NCBI RefSeq assembly: GCF_031885415.1
Contig: NZ_CP116871.1
Location: 2,356,001-2,420,000 of the forward strand
Length of the DNA: 64,000 nt
Source: Microbacterium forte
GTDB lineage: Bacteria; Actinomycetota; Actinomycetes; Actinomycetales; Microbacteriaceae
Direction: 5' to 3'
Below, piece by piece: positions 37,290 to 45,120 of the stretch. The notes under the pieces are model-generated. The model was not told the origin of the DNA and made no database searches. It worked only from the letters and a program-made list of their open reading frames with translations. Within the stretch, counting starts at the first letter, position 1, and each line of letters opens with the position of its first letter. A program made the position numbers and the translations under genes.

Positions 37290-38622
37290 CCGCGCGGCGT
37301 GCGATCGCCCAGATGCCGACCGCGGCGGCGAGGAAGATCGCCGCCAGCATCGCCCAGCCTGCGAAGCCGAACGTGATCGCCGTGGCATTCACGACGATCG
37401 GCGACGCGAGGGCTCCGAGCGAGAAGCCCATTCCGAACACGCCTTGATAGGCACCCGCCCGCACCGGATCGGCGAGCTCGAAGCTGAGCCCCCAGGCTCC
37501 GGCCTGCGACAGGATCTCGGCGAACGTGTGCGTGATCATTCCGACGACGAGGATGACGATCGCAGCCCACGTCGGAAGACCGGCGGCGAGCGCGTAGATC
37601 AGGCAGGCGGCGACCATGAGCCACCCCGCGATCATGGTCACGCGCCCCGCGACCCGGATGTCATGCGTGCCGCGCGAGGCACGCACCTGGAACAGCACGA
37701 CCAGCGCCGTGTTGACGATCAGGAGCACGGCGAACGTGGCGTCCGGCGCCTTCGTGTATTCGCTGATCCACAGGGGCACCCCGAGTTCCGCCACCCCGAA
37801 CTGCATGCCGAAGATCGCCGAGAGCCCGCTCAGCAGCAGGTACCGCGGGTCGCGCCACGGCGAGCGACGGTTCCACTCCCTGCGCTCTGCGGATGCCGCA
37901 GCCGTCGCCTGCGTGTCGATGGATCCCGTCTCGGTGAGCTGAGTCGCGACACGACCGCGTGCGGGGGCGTCGACCGCCGACGTCAGCCGGAGGAGCGAGA
38001 GCGACCCGAGTGCGCAGACGGCACCCGCACCGGCGATCACGACCCGATAGGCCTCGGGTGTGCCCAGCGCCAGAGCGATCGCGCCGAAGCCCGAGCCCGC
38101 GGCGATCGCGAGGTTCGTGACCGTGCGCAGCACGGCGCGGGCATGCACCCGCCTGTCGGGGGCGAATCCTCGCGCGATGATGGCCGACCGCGCCGAGTAT
38201 CCGAGAGAGTCGAAGAAGCCGGAGAGGCTGGCGAGCAGAAGCGCCGACACGAAATCTCCGACGAACGCATAGGCGGCGAGCAGCACGCCGCCGGTCATCT
38301 CGAAGCCGAATGCGAGGCGTCGTGCGCTCCACCGATCGGCGAGCCACCCGCCGAGGAGCGACCCGACGACACCGCATCCGCTCGACACCGCGAGCACCAC
38401 CGCGGCCTGCGCGGGAGAGAGACCGATGATCTGCGTGAAGAACAGCACCGTGACCGCGAGGAACACCCCGCGGCCGATGCGCGACACGGCGGTCGCGGCG
38501 ACGAGCGCCCGCAGCACCGGATCGCTCAACCCGTCTGCGATGCGTGCGATGAAGCCCTTCGACGGACGTGCGGTCTCGCCCCCCGTCTCGATCTGATCGG
38601 GATCGGGGCTGGGCGAAGACAC
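37261..38622 (-). CDS. MFS transporter
   Basis: 453 residues with about 12 spans; motif A reads GGWLADRWSARRLAFG. A polar central loop (about 215-255) divides two six-helix halves. Substrate unknown. Start is GTG 38622 with AGGA about nine bases upstream. The C-terminal AEPASA is encoded by the 23-bp tandem repeat array, so the extreme C terminus may vary between strains. Confidence 0.9.
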   Translation of the reverse strand: MSSPSPDPDQIETGGETARPSKGFIARIADGLSDPVLRALVAATAVSRIGRGVFLAVTVLFFTQIIGLSPAQAAVVLAVSSGCGVVGSLLGGWLADRWSARRLAFGFEMTGGVLLAAYAFVGDFVSALLLASLSGFFDSLGYSARSAIIARGFAPDRRVHARAVLRTVTNLAIAAGSGFGAIALALGTPEAYRVVIAGAGAVCALGSLSLLRLTSAVDAPARGRVATQLTETGSIDTQATAAASAERREWNRRSPWRDPRYLLLSGLSAIFGMQFGVAELGVPLWISEYTKAPDATFAVLLIVNTALVVLFQVRASRGTHDIRVAGRVTMIAGWLMVAACLIYALAAGLPTWAAIVILVVGMITHTFAEILSQAGAWGLSFELADPVRAGAYQGVFGMGFSLGALASPIVVNATAITFGFAGWAMLAAIFLAAAVGIWAIARRAAASAEPASA

Positions 38623-38714
38623 CCTTCATCCTCGCATGGCGCGCACCCGCGTCTCGCCGCACACCGGCATACGGCGCACGCTGCATCCGGTTAGCCGCAA
38701 GGCCCCCACTCGGT

Positions 38715-38720
38715 TAGCGT
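38715..38720 (+). promoter_or_regulatory. -10 box of a leaderless promoter (alpha/beta hydrolase)
   Basis: TAGCGT followed by six bases and GTG 38727. Confidence 0.45.
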
Positions 38721-38726
38721 GGGTGC

Positions 38727-39488
38727 GTGGTCTCCAGCTATCTCGCCCCGAAGGGCACCCCCGTCACCCTGCTCGAGTTCGAGCATGCAGGGGCGACGCT
38801 CATCGCGGAGACCTTCGGCGAGGGCCCTCGCACGTTCCTGCTGCTGCACGGCATCGGCATGGGTCGCAGTGTCTACCTCGATGTCGTGCAGCGACTGCGC
38901 GGCAGGGTCATCGCGCTCGACCTGCCGGGTTTCGGCGAAGCGCCCGAACCCGCACGCACCTTCACCATGGAGCGCCATGCCGACCTCGTCGCGGCCTATC
39001 TCCGGCACGCCGACGAGGGGCCCGTCGTCGTGATCGGCCACTCCATGGGCAGCCAGATCGCCGCCGAGCTCGCCGCCCGGCATCCGTCGCTCGTCGAAGG
39101 CGTCGTGCTCGCCGGCCCCACCGTCAACAAGGCGGCGCGCAACATCGCCTCACAGGCGAGGTACCTCCTCACCGACCTGATCGGCGAGCGACCGCTGGTG
39201 ATCTGGCGCGGCGCCAGGGAGTACCTCCGCGGTGGCCCTCATCTCATCCGCAAGATCCGCGCGACCATCGTGCACCAGCCCGAGAAGGCGTTCGCCCGCA
39301 TCGATCAGCCGGTGCTGGTGCTGCGCGGAGAAGACGACCCGCTCGCGCCGATGAGCTGGTGCCGGGAGATCATCGACGAGATCCCCGGCGCCGACCTGCG
39401 GGTCATCCCCGACCACGGTCACGGCACGCTGATCAGCGACTCCGAGCCGGCGGCCCGCCTGATCCAGGCCTTCGCCGACGATCTCTGA
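38727..39488 (+). CDS. Alpha/beta hydrolase
   Basis: 253 residues, GTG start. Oxyanion HG at 41-42, nucleophile elbow GHSMGS (Ser106), acid residue in RGEDDPLAP and His in PDHGHGTLI: a full triad. The cap is short. Similar folds include esterases, lactonases and haloperoxidases; the reaction is not predictable. The stop codon is 22 bases from repeat element C. Confidence 0.9.
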   Translation: MVSSYLAPKGTPVTLLEFEHAGATLIAETFGEGPRTFLLLHGIGMGRSVYLDVVQRLRGRVIALDLPGFGEAPEPARTFTMERHADLVAAYLRHADEGPVVVIGHSMGSQIAAELAARHPSLVEGVVLAGPTVNKAARNIASQARYLLTDLIGERPLVIWRGAREYLRGGPHLIRKIRATIVHQPEKAFARIDQPVLVLRGEDDPLAPMSWCREIIDEIPGADLRVIPDHGHGTLISDSEPAARLIQAFADDL

Positions 39489-39510
39489 CTCGTACTCTCT
39501 TCGCCGCGTA

Positions 39511-39596
39511 GTTCACAACTCAGCATGAACGCGTCTAGACCGCGTGGTTTCGTTACTCGAACGCCGCTCAAGGGCGCTTCTTGCTGAATTGTGAAC
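39511..39596. repeat. 86-bp inverted-end element, copy C
   Basis: Left end GTTCACAACTCAGCATG (39511-39527), right end TTGCTGAATTGTGAAC (39581-39596). The interior can form ACGCG/CGCGT and CGCC/GGCG hairpins. The right half overlaps the 3' end of the DUF559 gene and provides its last nine codons and stop. Confidence 0.85.
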
Positions 39597-40470
39597 GAGG
39601 TGCGTCGGTGAACCTCGGCCCGAGCACAGCGATGATCTGCTCGAGAGCCTGTCGCACGGACGCCTGGTCACCGAGAATGTCTTTCGCAAGTGGACGAATG
39701 GTCATGAAGCCGAGTCGGGCCGCGGCGATATCGCGCTCGCGATCCTGCATCTGCTTCTCCCACCCTTCGTGGAACTCCTTGCTGTCGCACTCGATGATCA
39801 ACCAGCCGTCCACCACGAAGTCGACGTACCCGACGCCTTCGAGATACACCTGCGTCTCATATGCGACGCCCATCGCCCGCAGCCGCAATCGCATGAACGT
39901 TTCGGGGCCCGAGCCCGCCGACGGATCGACCAACGTGAGCAGCGGGCGGAATCGGGCGGGAAGGGCCGCGAACATCGTGGCCAGCTCATCGTGGGTCAGG
40001 AGTGCGTGATGAAGCACGCTGTCCAAGGTGGCGAGCGCCTCGCGCGGTGCCTGGCACAGCACAGAGTGCGCGACGGCATCGATCGATGGAGCCGCATGCA
40101 GGCTCTCCCGCACGCTTGTCAGCACCTTCCAATGGAGCACGACCTTTCTGTCCTTCGCGACACGCAGACGAGACGAACCGGGAGTCACGAGCACATGCAG
40201 CTCTCGGCAGCGGAACACGAAGACCCCCAGAAGGGCGAGGAGAGACAGGCAGGACACTCGCCCGCCGATGCGGACCGCCTCGATGATGTCCCGGTGGGTC
40301 GACGGCAGCGCGTATCGATCGCGACGCACGTGCAGGAGTTCTCCTCGCGCGACTGACTCGGCGATGAGACGCCCCGTAAGCCCTCGGTGCACCAGATCCG
40401 ATCGGCTGAGAACAGTATGCGCATAGCCGTCGTCCGCGCGCTGCGCGACGGTCTTCTGTTTCTTCCCCAT
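39568..40470 (-). CDS. DUF559 nuclease-fold protein with AbiEi-like N-terminal domain
   Basis: 300 residues from ATG 40470 (a GTG at 40518 is possible; neither has a good Shine-Dalgarno). Residues 15-57 (DGYAHTVLSRSDLVHRG to RDRYALPS) match the winged-helix domain found in AbiEi antitoxins. The C-terminal region has the DUF559/Vsr-like restriction-endonuclease core: Glu190, Asp217 (GYVDFVVDGW), Glu227 and Asp229 (LIIECDS), then an RERD helix. Such proteins are often called endonuclease domain or AbiEi-type proteins; activity is inferred. No adjacent toxin (AbiEii nucleotidyltransferase) is found. Residues ~292-300 come from repeat element C. The gene is bracketed by elements C and D. Confidence 0.85.
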   Translation of the reverse strand: MGKKQKTVAQRADDGYAHTVLSRSDLVHRGLTGRLIAESVARGELLHVRRDRYALPSTHRDIIEAVRIGGRVSCLSLLALLGVFVFRCRELHVLVTPGSSRLRVAKDRKVVLHWKVLTSVRESLHAAPSIDAVAHSVLCQAPREALATLDSVLHHALLTHDELATMFAALPARFRPLLTLVDPSAGSGPETFMRLRLRAMGVAYETQVYLEGVGYVDFVVDGWLIIECDSKEFHEGWEKQMQDRERDIAAARLGFMTIRPLAKDILGDQASVRQALEQIIAVLGPRFTDAPRSQFSKKRP

Positions 40471-40579
40471 CGCAGAAGTGTGCAGACAGCGCAGGGTATC
40501 GAAGTGCGTCGTCCGCACAACGAGGGATGACTTGCGCGGAACAGAGTTCAGTGCAGGAGAAGTAGCACTGGTCGGCGTC

Positions 40580-40665
40580 GTTCACTATTCAGCATGGATC
40601 TCGTGTCGAGCTGTCCTGCTGCCCCTTTCACGCCCACGCGGACAGGCTCATGCTGAATTGTGAAC
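40580..40665. repeat. 86-bp inverted-end element, copy D
   Basis: Left end GTTCACTATTCAGCATG (40580-40596), right end CATGCTGAATTGTGAAC (40649-40665), 16 of 17 positions complementary. The interior forms CTCG tgt CGAG and an AGCTGTCC/GGACAGGCT stem. It lies 37 bases past the DUF2510 stop codon and upstream of the DUF559 gene. Confidence 0.87.
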
Positions 40666-40702
40666 AGCAAGCGGCTCCGCGCCGGCGCGCGGCGAGTCCG
40701 CT

Positions 40703-41518
40703 TCAGCGCAGCGGCGGGGGTGTGGTCGGAAGGAGCATCGCGTTGCGTCGCGCCCTCGTCAGCAGCAGGGCGAATGCCCCCAGACCGCCGAAGAGCACCG
40801 CGAAGATGATCCCGAACACGATCATGAACCCGGTGACGAGACCCTGCTCCATGATGCTTCCCGCTACCGCGACGACCAGACCGATCACCGCGATGCCGGC
40901 CACGCACCAGCCGACGATCATCGAGGTGAGATAGCCGCGCGGCCCGGCATGCCCGGGGCGCGGGCCGAATCTCGTGCCGAGGTACCAGGTCCAGCGGGAA
41001 CCGGTCCACCAGCGGCTGGCCTGCCCCGTCACCGGATACCACCCGGCATCCGGTCCATCGACCTCGCCGGGCAGCGGCTGCACGGAGGCGTCGACGAGCG
41101 CCGCCGACTGCGGGGCGGGGAGCCTGCGCACGGCGCGGGTGTGCGCGGCGCCGAGGACCCAGATCACGGCGATGGACATCAGGACCACGGGAAGGGCGAA
41201 GTTGCCGGGGCTCTGCGTGATGACCGCCGCCAACAGCTGCAGCATCGCGAGGATGAAGAACACGATGCCGAGCACCAGCCCCACCGCCGGCGGCTCGACC
41301 GCCAGGGCGTCGGGCCGCGGCTTGCCCTTGCGCACGCGGTACGGCGTCCAGATGACTCCGTCCCACCAGCGGACGTCTGCGGTCCCCGGCACCTGGTACC
41401 ACCCCATCGACGGGGCGGTCGGCGGCGCCGTGCGCTCATGTGCGGTCCACTGCACGCCATCCCACCAGCGCTGCCGGCCCGGCGTGCCCGCGTCGTACCA
41501 TCCCTGTGGTGCTGACAT
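40703..41518 (-). CDS. DUF2510 membrane protein with three DUF2510 motifs
   Basis: 271 residues. Three tryptophan-rich DUF2510 units are visible: GWYDAGTPGRQRWWDGVQW (6-24), GWYQVPGTADVRWWDGVIW (about 39-57) and GWYPVTGQASRWWTGSRW (about 160-177). Two pairs of membrane spans alternate with them (about 78-125 and 197-250). The motif is common in actinobacterial envelope proteins, with no known activity. It is encoded just upstream of repeat element D. Confidence 0.9.
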   Translation of the reverse strand: MSAPQGWYDAGTPGRQRWWDGVQWTAHERTAPPTAPSMGWYQVPGTADVRWWDGVIWTPYRVRKGKPRPDALAVEPPAVGLVLGIVFFILAMLQLLAAVITQSPGNFALPVVLMSIAVIWVLGAAHTRAVRRLPAPQSAALVDASVQPLPGEVDGPDAGWYPVTGQASRWWTGSRWTWYLGTRFGPRPGHAGPRGYLTSMIVGWCVAGIAVIGLVVAVAGSIMEQGLVTGFMIVFGIIFAVLFGGLGAFALLLTRARRNAMLLPTTPPPLR

Positions 41519-41533
41519 CCGTCTTCCCTCTGC

Positions 41534-41923
41534 TCAGCCGGCGCCCGGCGGAGTCTGCTTCGACTCGGCGAGCTCGTCGACCACAAGGCTGCGCTCGTCG
41601 GTCGTGCCGTTGCGGTAGGCCTGCCGACCGACGATATGGGCCGACAGCGGGGCGGTGGCGAACTGCATCAGCACGATCGGGGCGACGAGCGCGAGCCCGA
41701 TGAGGATTCCGCCGACGGTGCGCTGCGACAGGGCGATCGCGAGGCAGATGAGGATGAGACCGAGCACCTGGGGCTTCGTTGCGGCGTGCAGTCGCGAGGG
41801 CACGTCACGGAAGCGCAGCAGACCGACGGCGGCCGACAGGCACAGAACCGCGCCGAGCAGGATCAGCACGAGGATGGCGACGTCGATGACGGCGTCGGGA
41901 ATGGCGAGACCGAACACGTTCAT
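41534..41923 (-). CDS. mrpG: Mrp Na+/H+ antiporter subunit G
   Basis: 129 residues with three spans; MrpG signature ICLAIALSQRTVGGILIG and LLRFRDVPSRLHAATKPQVLG. Last gene of the mrp operon; ATG 41923 overlaps the mrpF stop (ATGA). A polar tail of about 30 residues follows the last span. Confidence 0.93.
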   Translation of the reverse strand: MNVFGLAIPDAVIDVAILVLILLGAVLCLSAAVGLLRFRDVPSRLHAATKPQVLGLILICLAIALSQRTVGGILIGLALVAPIVLMQFATAPLSAHIVGRQAYRNGTTDERSLVVDELAESKQTPPGAG

Positions 41924-42189
41924 GGGGTCGTGTTGTCCCTTCTGGCCACGAACCGGGCGACCGAGATCGAACCGAAGACACCCACGGCGGCGATGATCAG
42001 CAGCACCGGGATGTTGCGGGTGTGACCGTTGATCGCCATCTCGGCGCCGAGCACGCACATGACCTCGGTGAGCAGCACGTCGGATGCCACGGCTCGGTCG
42101 AGGATCGAGGGGCCGCGCACGATGCGGATGATCGTCAGGATGGCGGCCACCCCGAAGACGACCATGATCGCCAGCATCAGCACGTTCAT
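41920..42189 (-). CDS. mrpF: Mrp Na+/H+ antiporter subunit F
   Basis: 89 residues with three spans; typical RIVRGPSILDRAVASDVL segment. Overlaps mrpE (ATGA) and mrpG. MrpF, E and G are needed for assembly of the complex. Confidence 0.94.
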   Translation of the reverse strand: MNVLMLAIMVVFGVAAILTIIRIVRGPSILDRAVASDVLLTEVMCVLGAEMAINGHTRNIPVLLIIAAVGVFGSISVARFVARRDNTTP

Positions 42190-42794
42190 CGGGCACCTCC
42201 CCTGGTCAGCCCGCCGGCACCACCGGCACGCGCCGCGCGTTCGTCGGCCTTGAGGGCACGGTACTGCGCGGGGGCTCCGAGCGCACGCACGACCCGTCGC
42301 TCCCACCGCAGCACGCCCTCGCGCTGCTTCTCGACGTCGGCCATGCTGCGAACCCCGATCACGTGCAGGTAGAGCACCTGCCTGTCGCGGTCGGCCTCGA
42401 CGATCAGCGATCCGGGGACCAGCGACGAGACCACCGAGACGTGGGTCATGATGAGGTCGTCGGCGTATTTCAACGGCACCGCGATGATCGCCGCGCCGGG
42501 CTGACGGCGGAAGTCGAACACCTGCGCCGTGACCGAGACCGCTCCACGCAGGACGGCAAACAGGAACTGCACCACGAACAGCGCGGCGTACCAGATGTTG
42601 ATCCGCCCGGACAGCTCGACGGTCGGCAGCCGGAAGACGCGCGTGACGAACACCGCGACGACGAGACCCGAGAGGAACGACAGCACCGTGAACTGGCTCC
42701 ACAGCAGCATCCAGAGCACGACGAGCCATGCCAGGAACGGCAGCTGCACGCGGATGTCCCGCCAGAAGTGACGGCCGGTCTCGGTGGGGCTCAT
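42186..42794 (-). CDS. mrpE: Mrp Na+/H+ antiporter subunit E
   Basis: 202 residues. Two or three N-terminal spans and a cytoplasmic domain with the family segment MTHVSVVSSLVPGSLIVEADRD and YLHVIG. The C-terminal Ala/Gly/Arg tail is extra. Overlaps mrpD by four bases. Confidence 0.93.
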   Translation of the reverse strand: MSPTETGRHFWRDIRVQLPFLAWLVVLWMLLWSQFTVLSFLSGLVVAVFVTRVFRLPTVELSGRINIWYAALFVVQFLFAVLRGAVSVTAQVFDFRRQPGAAIIAVPLKYADDLIMTHVSVVSSLVPGSLIVEADRDRQVLYLHVIGVRSMADVEKQREGVLRWERRVVRALGAPAQYRALKADERAARAGGAGGLTRGGAR

Positions 42795-44344
42795 CCTTCG
42801 ACCTCGTCTTCCAGCTGCACGAGGGTGACCGGGTCGAGCAGCGCCGCACCGATGCGGTCGCACAGTGCGTAGAGCGGACCGGCGAAGACGGTGAGCGCGA
42901 TAGTGACCCCCACCATGCCGGCGGTGGCGACCGTCATGATGCGAGGGATGCGGCGACGCTCCTGCTGCTCGTCGGCGGCCGGGGCGTTGCCGAGGTACGA
43001 GATGCGCCCCTCGGTCTCGGTCGAGTCGTCCTCCTCGCGCCAGAACGCGAGGTTCCACGCGCGCATCAGCGCATAGAGGGTGAGCAGCGAGGTGACGATC
43101 CCGCCGAAGATCAGCACGATCATGAGCGGGGTCCCCACGGATGCCGCGGCCTCGAACAGCGCGAACTTGCCGATGAACCCGGAGAACGGCGGGAGTCCAC
43201 CGAGGTTGATCGCGGGGATGAAGTAGAGCACGGCGATCACCGGCGCGACCTTGAGCAGGCCCTTCACCCGGAGGATCGAGGTGCTTCCCGCCCTGCGCTC
43301 GATGAGACCGACGGCGAGGAACAGGGTCGTCTGCACGATGATGTGGTGGACGATGTAGTACACCGTCGCGCCGATCGCCGCCGGGGTCGCTATCGCGAGA
43401 CCGAAGATCATGTATCCGACGTGACTCACCAGGGTGAACGACAGGATTCGCTTGAGCTCGGCCTGCGCCACGGCGCCGAGGACTCCGACGATCATGGTCG
43501 CCAGAGCGATGATCAGCAGCACGGTGTCGATGCTGTTCTCGGCGAACAGCTGGGTCTCGGTGCGGATCAGCGCGTAGACGCCGACCTTCGTCAGTAGGCC
43601 TGCGAACACGGCGGTGACGGGCGCCGGAGCGGTCGGATACGAGTCGGGCAGCCAGAACGACACGGGGAAGATCGCGGCCTTGATGCCGAACGCGATCACG
43701 AGCATGAGGTGCAGCACCAGCTGCGTCTCCTGCGGCAGCTCGGTCATGCGCTCGGCGATCTGCGCCATGTTCACGGTGCCGAGTGCGCCGTAGATCATCG
43801 CGATCGAGGCGAGGAACAGGATCGACGAGACCAGGGAGACGACGATGTAGACCGCGCCGGTGCGGATGCGCGACTCGGTGCTGCCCAGCGTGATCAGCAC
43901 GTACGATGCCACGAGCAGGATCTCGAATCCGACGTACAGGTTGAACAGGTCTCCCGCGATGAAGGCGTTGAAGATTCCCGCGGCGAGGATCAGGTATGAC
44001 GGGTTGAAGATCGAGATCGGCGTCTCGTCGGTGCCGTCGGCCGCGCCCTGACCGATCGAGAAGAGCAGAACCGCGAGCAGCACGATGCTCGAGATCAGCA
44101 CGAGGAGAGCCGCGAGCCTGTCGACGTAGAGCACGATGCCGAACGGCACGGGCCATCCGCCGACCGAGACCGCGAGCGGTTCTCCCGCGTCGACGACGAC
44201 CAGCAGCACGGCGGCGATCACCGAGACGGTCGCGAGCGTCGCGACCGTGACGAACGCCTGCAGGCGCGGGTTGCGGCCGAAGATCAGGGTCGCCGCGGCG
44301 CCGAGCAGCGGCAGGGCGACGAGCAGGGGGACGAGGGCGCTCAT
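42791..44344 (-). CDS. mrpD: Mrp Na+/H+ antiporter subunit D
   Basis: 517 residues, about 14 spans, homologous to NuoM/NuoN of complex I. Key ion-path segments are present: VGFEILLVASYVL, FGIKAAIFPVSFWLPDSYPTAPAPVTAVFAGLLTKVG and ILSFTLVSHVGYMIFG. Works with MrpA in proton-driven Na+ or K+ export. Confidence 0.96.
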   Translation of the reverse strand: MSALVPLLVALPLLGAAATLIFGRNPRLQAFVTVATLATVSVIAAVLLVVVDAGEPLAVSVGGWPVPFGIVLYVDRLAALLVLISSIVLLAVLLFSIGQGAADGTDETPISIFNPSYLILAAGIFNAFIAGDLFNLYVGFEILLVASYVLITLGSTESRIRTGAVYIVVSLVSSILFLASIAMIYGALGTVNMAQIAERMTELPQETQLVLHLMLVIAFGIKAAIFPVSFWLPDSYPTAPAPVTAVFAGLLTKVGVYALIRTETQLFAENSIDTVLLIIALATMIVGVLGAVAQAELKRILSFTLVSHVGYMIFGLAIATPAAIGATVYYIVHHIIVQTTLFLAVGLIERRAGSTSILRVKGLLKVAPVIAVLYFIPAINLGGLPPFSGFIGKFALFEAAASVGTPLMIVLIFGGIVTSLLTLYALMRAWNLAFWREEDDSTETEGRISYLGNAPAADEQQERRRIPRIMTVATAGMVGVTIALTVFAGPLYALCDRIGAALLDPVTLVQLEDEVEG

Positions 44345-45120
44345 CGGCGGTCCTCCCCGTCGTCGGTGTGCTCAGGTGCGCTGTCATCGGATGCCGTGTC
44401 GGTGGCCGTGTCATGCGCGGCGTCGGCCGCATCGGTCTCGTGAGCGTCTGACGCGTGCGTGTCGGCATCCGTCCGGAAGTCGTCGGAGCGCGGGGAGTCG
44501 TCCGCGTCGTCGTCGGGCGGCGCCGATTCTCCGTCCAGGACGGACGCCCCAGGACCGGCATCCACGTCCGGATCCCCCGCCCCATCCCCATCCGCATCCG
44601 CGGATGCGGTCCGGGGCGCGGTGGGCCGGTCGGTCGGAGCGTCGTCATGGATCGACGGATGGTCGCGCATGTGCAGCACGGTGATCGGCGACGTCTGCAC
44701 GCCGACGAAGTCGGTGGTCGCCTCGTCGTCGGCGGCGTCGGCCTCGTCATCCATGAGGTCTTCGTCGGCGTCGGTGCGCTCGCGGAGCGCGATGTCGGCC
44801 TCGTCGTCCTCGACGGTGTCGGCCTGGCCCAGCTGCCACGAGCGGTAGATGAGCGCGAGCAGGAAGGCCGAGACGGCGAAGGTGATGACGATGGCCGTCA
44901 GAGTGAGCGCCTGCGGCAGCGGGTCGCTGACCTCTCCCTCAGCGCCGTAGAACGGTGCGCTCCCCGGCACGCCCATCACGATGAGCAGCAGCAGGTTCGT
45001 GGCGTTGCCGAGCAGCAGGAAGCCGATCAGCACGCGGGTGAGGCTGCGCTCGAGCATCGCGTAGACGCCGCAGGCGAACAGCACGGCCATGATCACGATC
45101 AGGGTCAGTGAGACATCCAT
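44341..45120 (-). CDS. mrpC: Mrp Na+/H+ antiporter subunit C with long acidic tail
   Basis: 259 residues. The first ~105 are a normal NuoK-like MrpC (three spans, YAMLERSLTRVLIGFLLLGNATNLLLL, ALTLTAIVITFAVSAFLLAL). The remaining ~150 residues are an Asp-rich, Lys-free, repetitive tail (for example DADEDLMDDEADAADDEA and DADGDGAGDPDVDAGPG) predicted to be disordered on the cytoplasmic side; MrpC is normally 110-170 residues. Overlaps mrpA and mrpD by one and four bases. Confidence 0.94.
   Translation of the reverse strand: MDVSLTLIVIMAVLFACGVYAMLERSLTRVLIGFLLLGNATNLLLLIVMGVPGSAPFYGAEGEVSDPLPQALTLTAIVITFAVSAFLLALIYRSWQLGQADTVEDDEADIALRERTDADEDLMDDEADAADDEATTDFVGVQTSPITVLHMRDHPSIHDDAPTDRPTAPRTASADADGDGAGDPDVDAGPGASVLDGESAPPDDDADDSPRSDDFRTDADTHASDAHETDAADAAHDTATDTASDDSAPEHTDDGEDRR

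Noticed and set aside
39568..40470. Complete AbiE toxin-antitoxin system
   Set aside because: Only the AbiEi-like N-terminal domain is present, fused to a nuclease-like domain; no AbiEii toxin gene is adjacent.
39511..40665. Composite transposon or insertion sequence
   Set aside because: No transposase, no target-site duplication that I can confirm, and DUF559 proteins are not known transposases. Kept only as a hypothesis in the findings.
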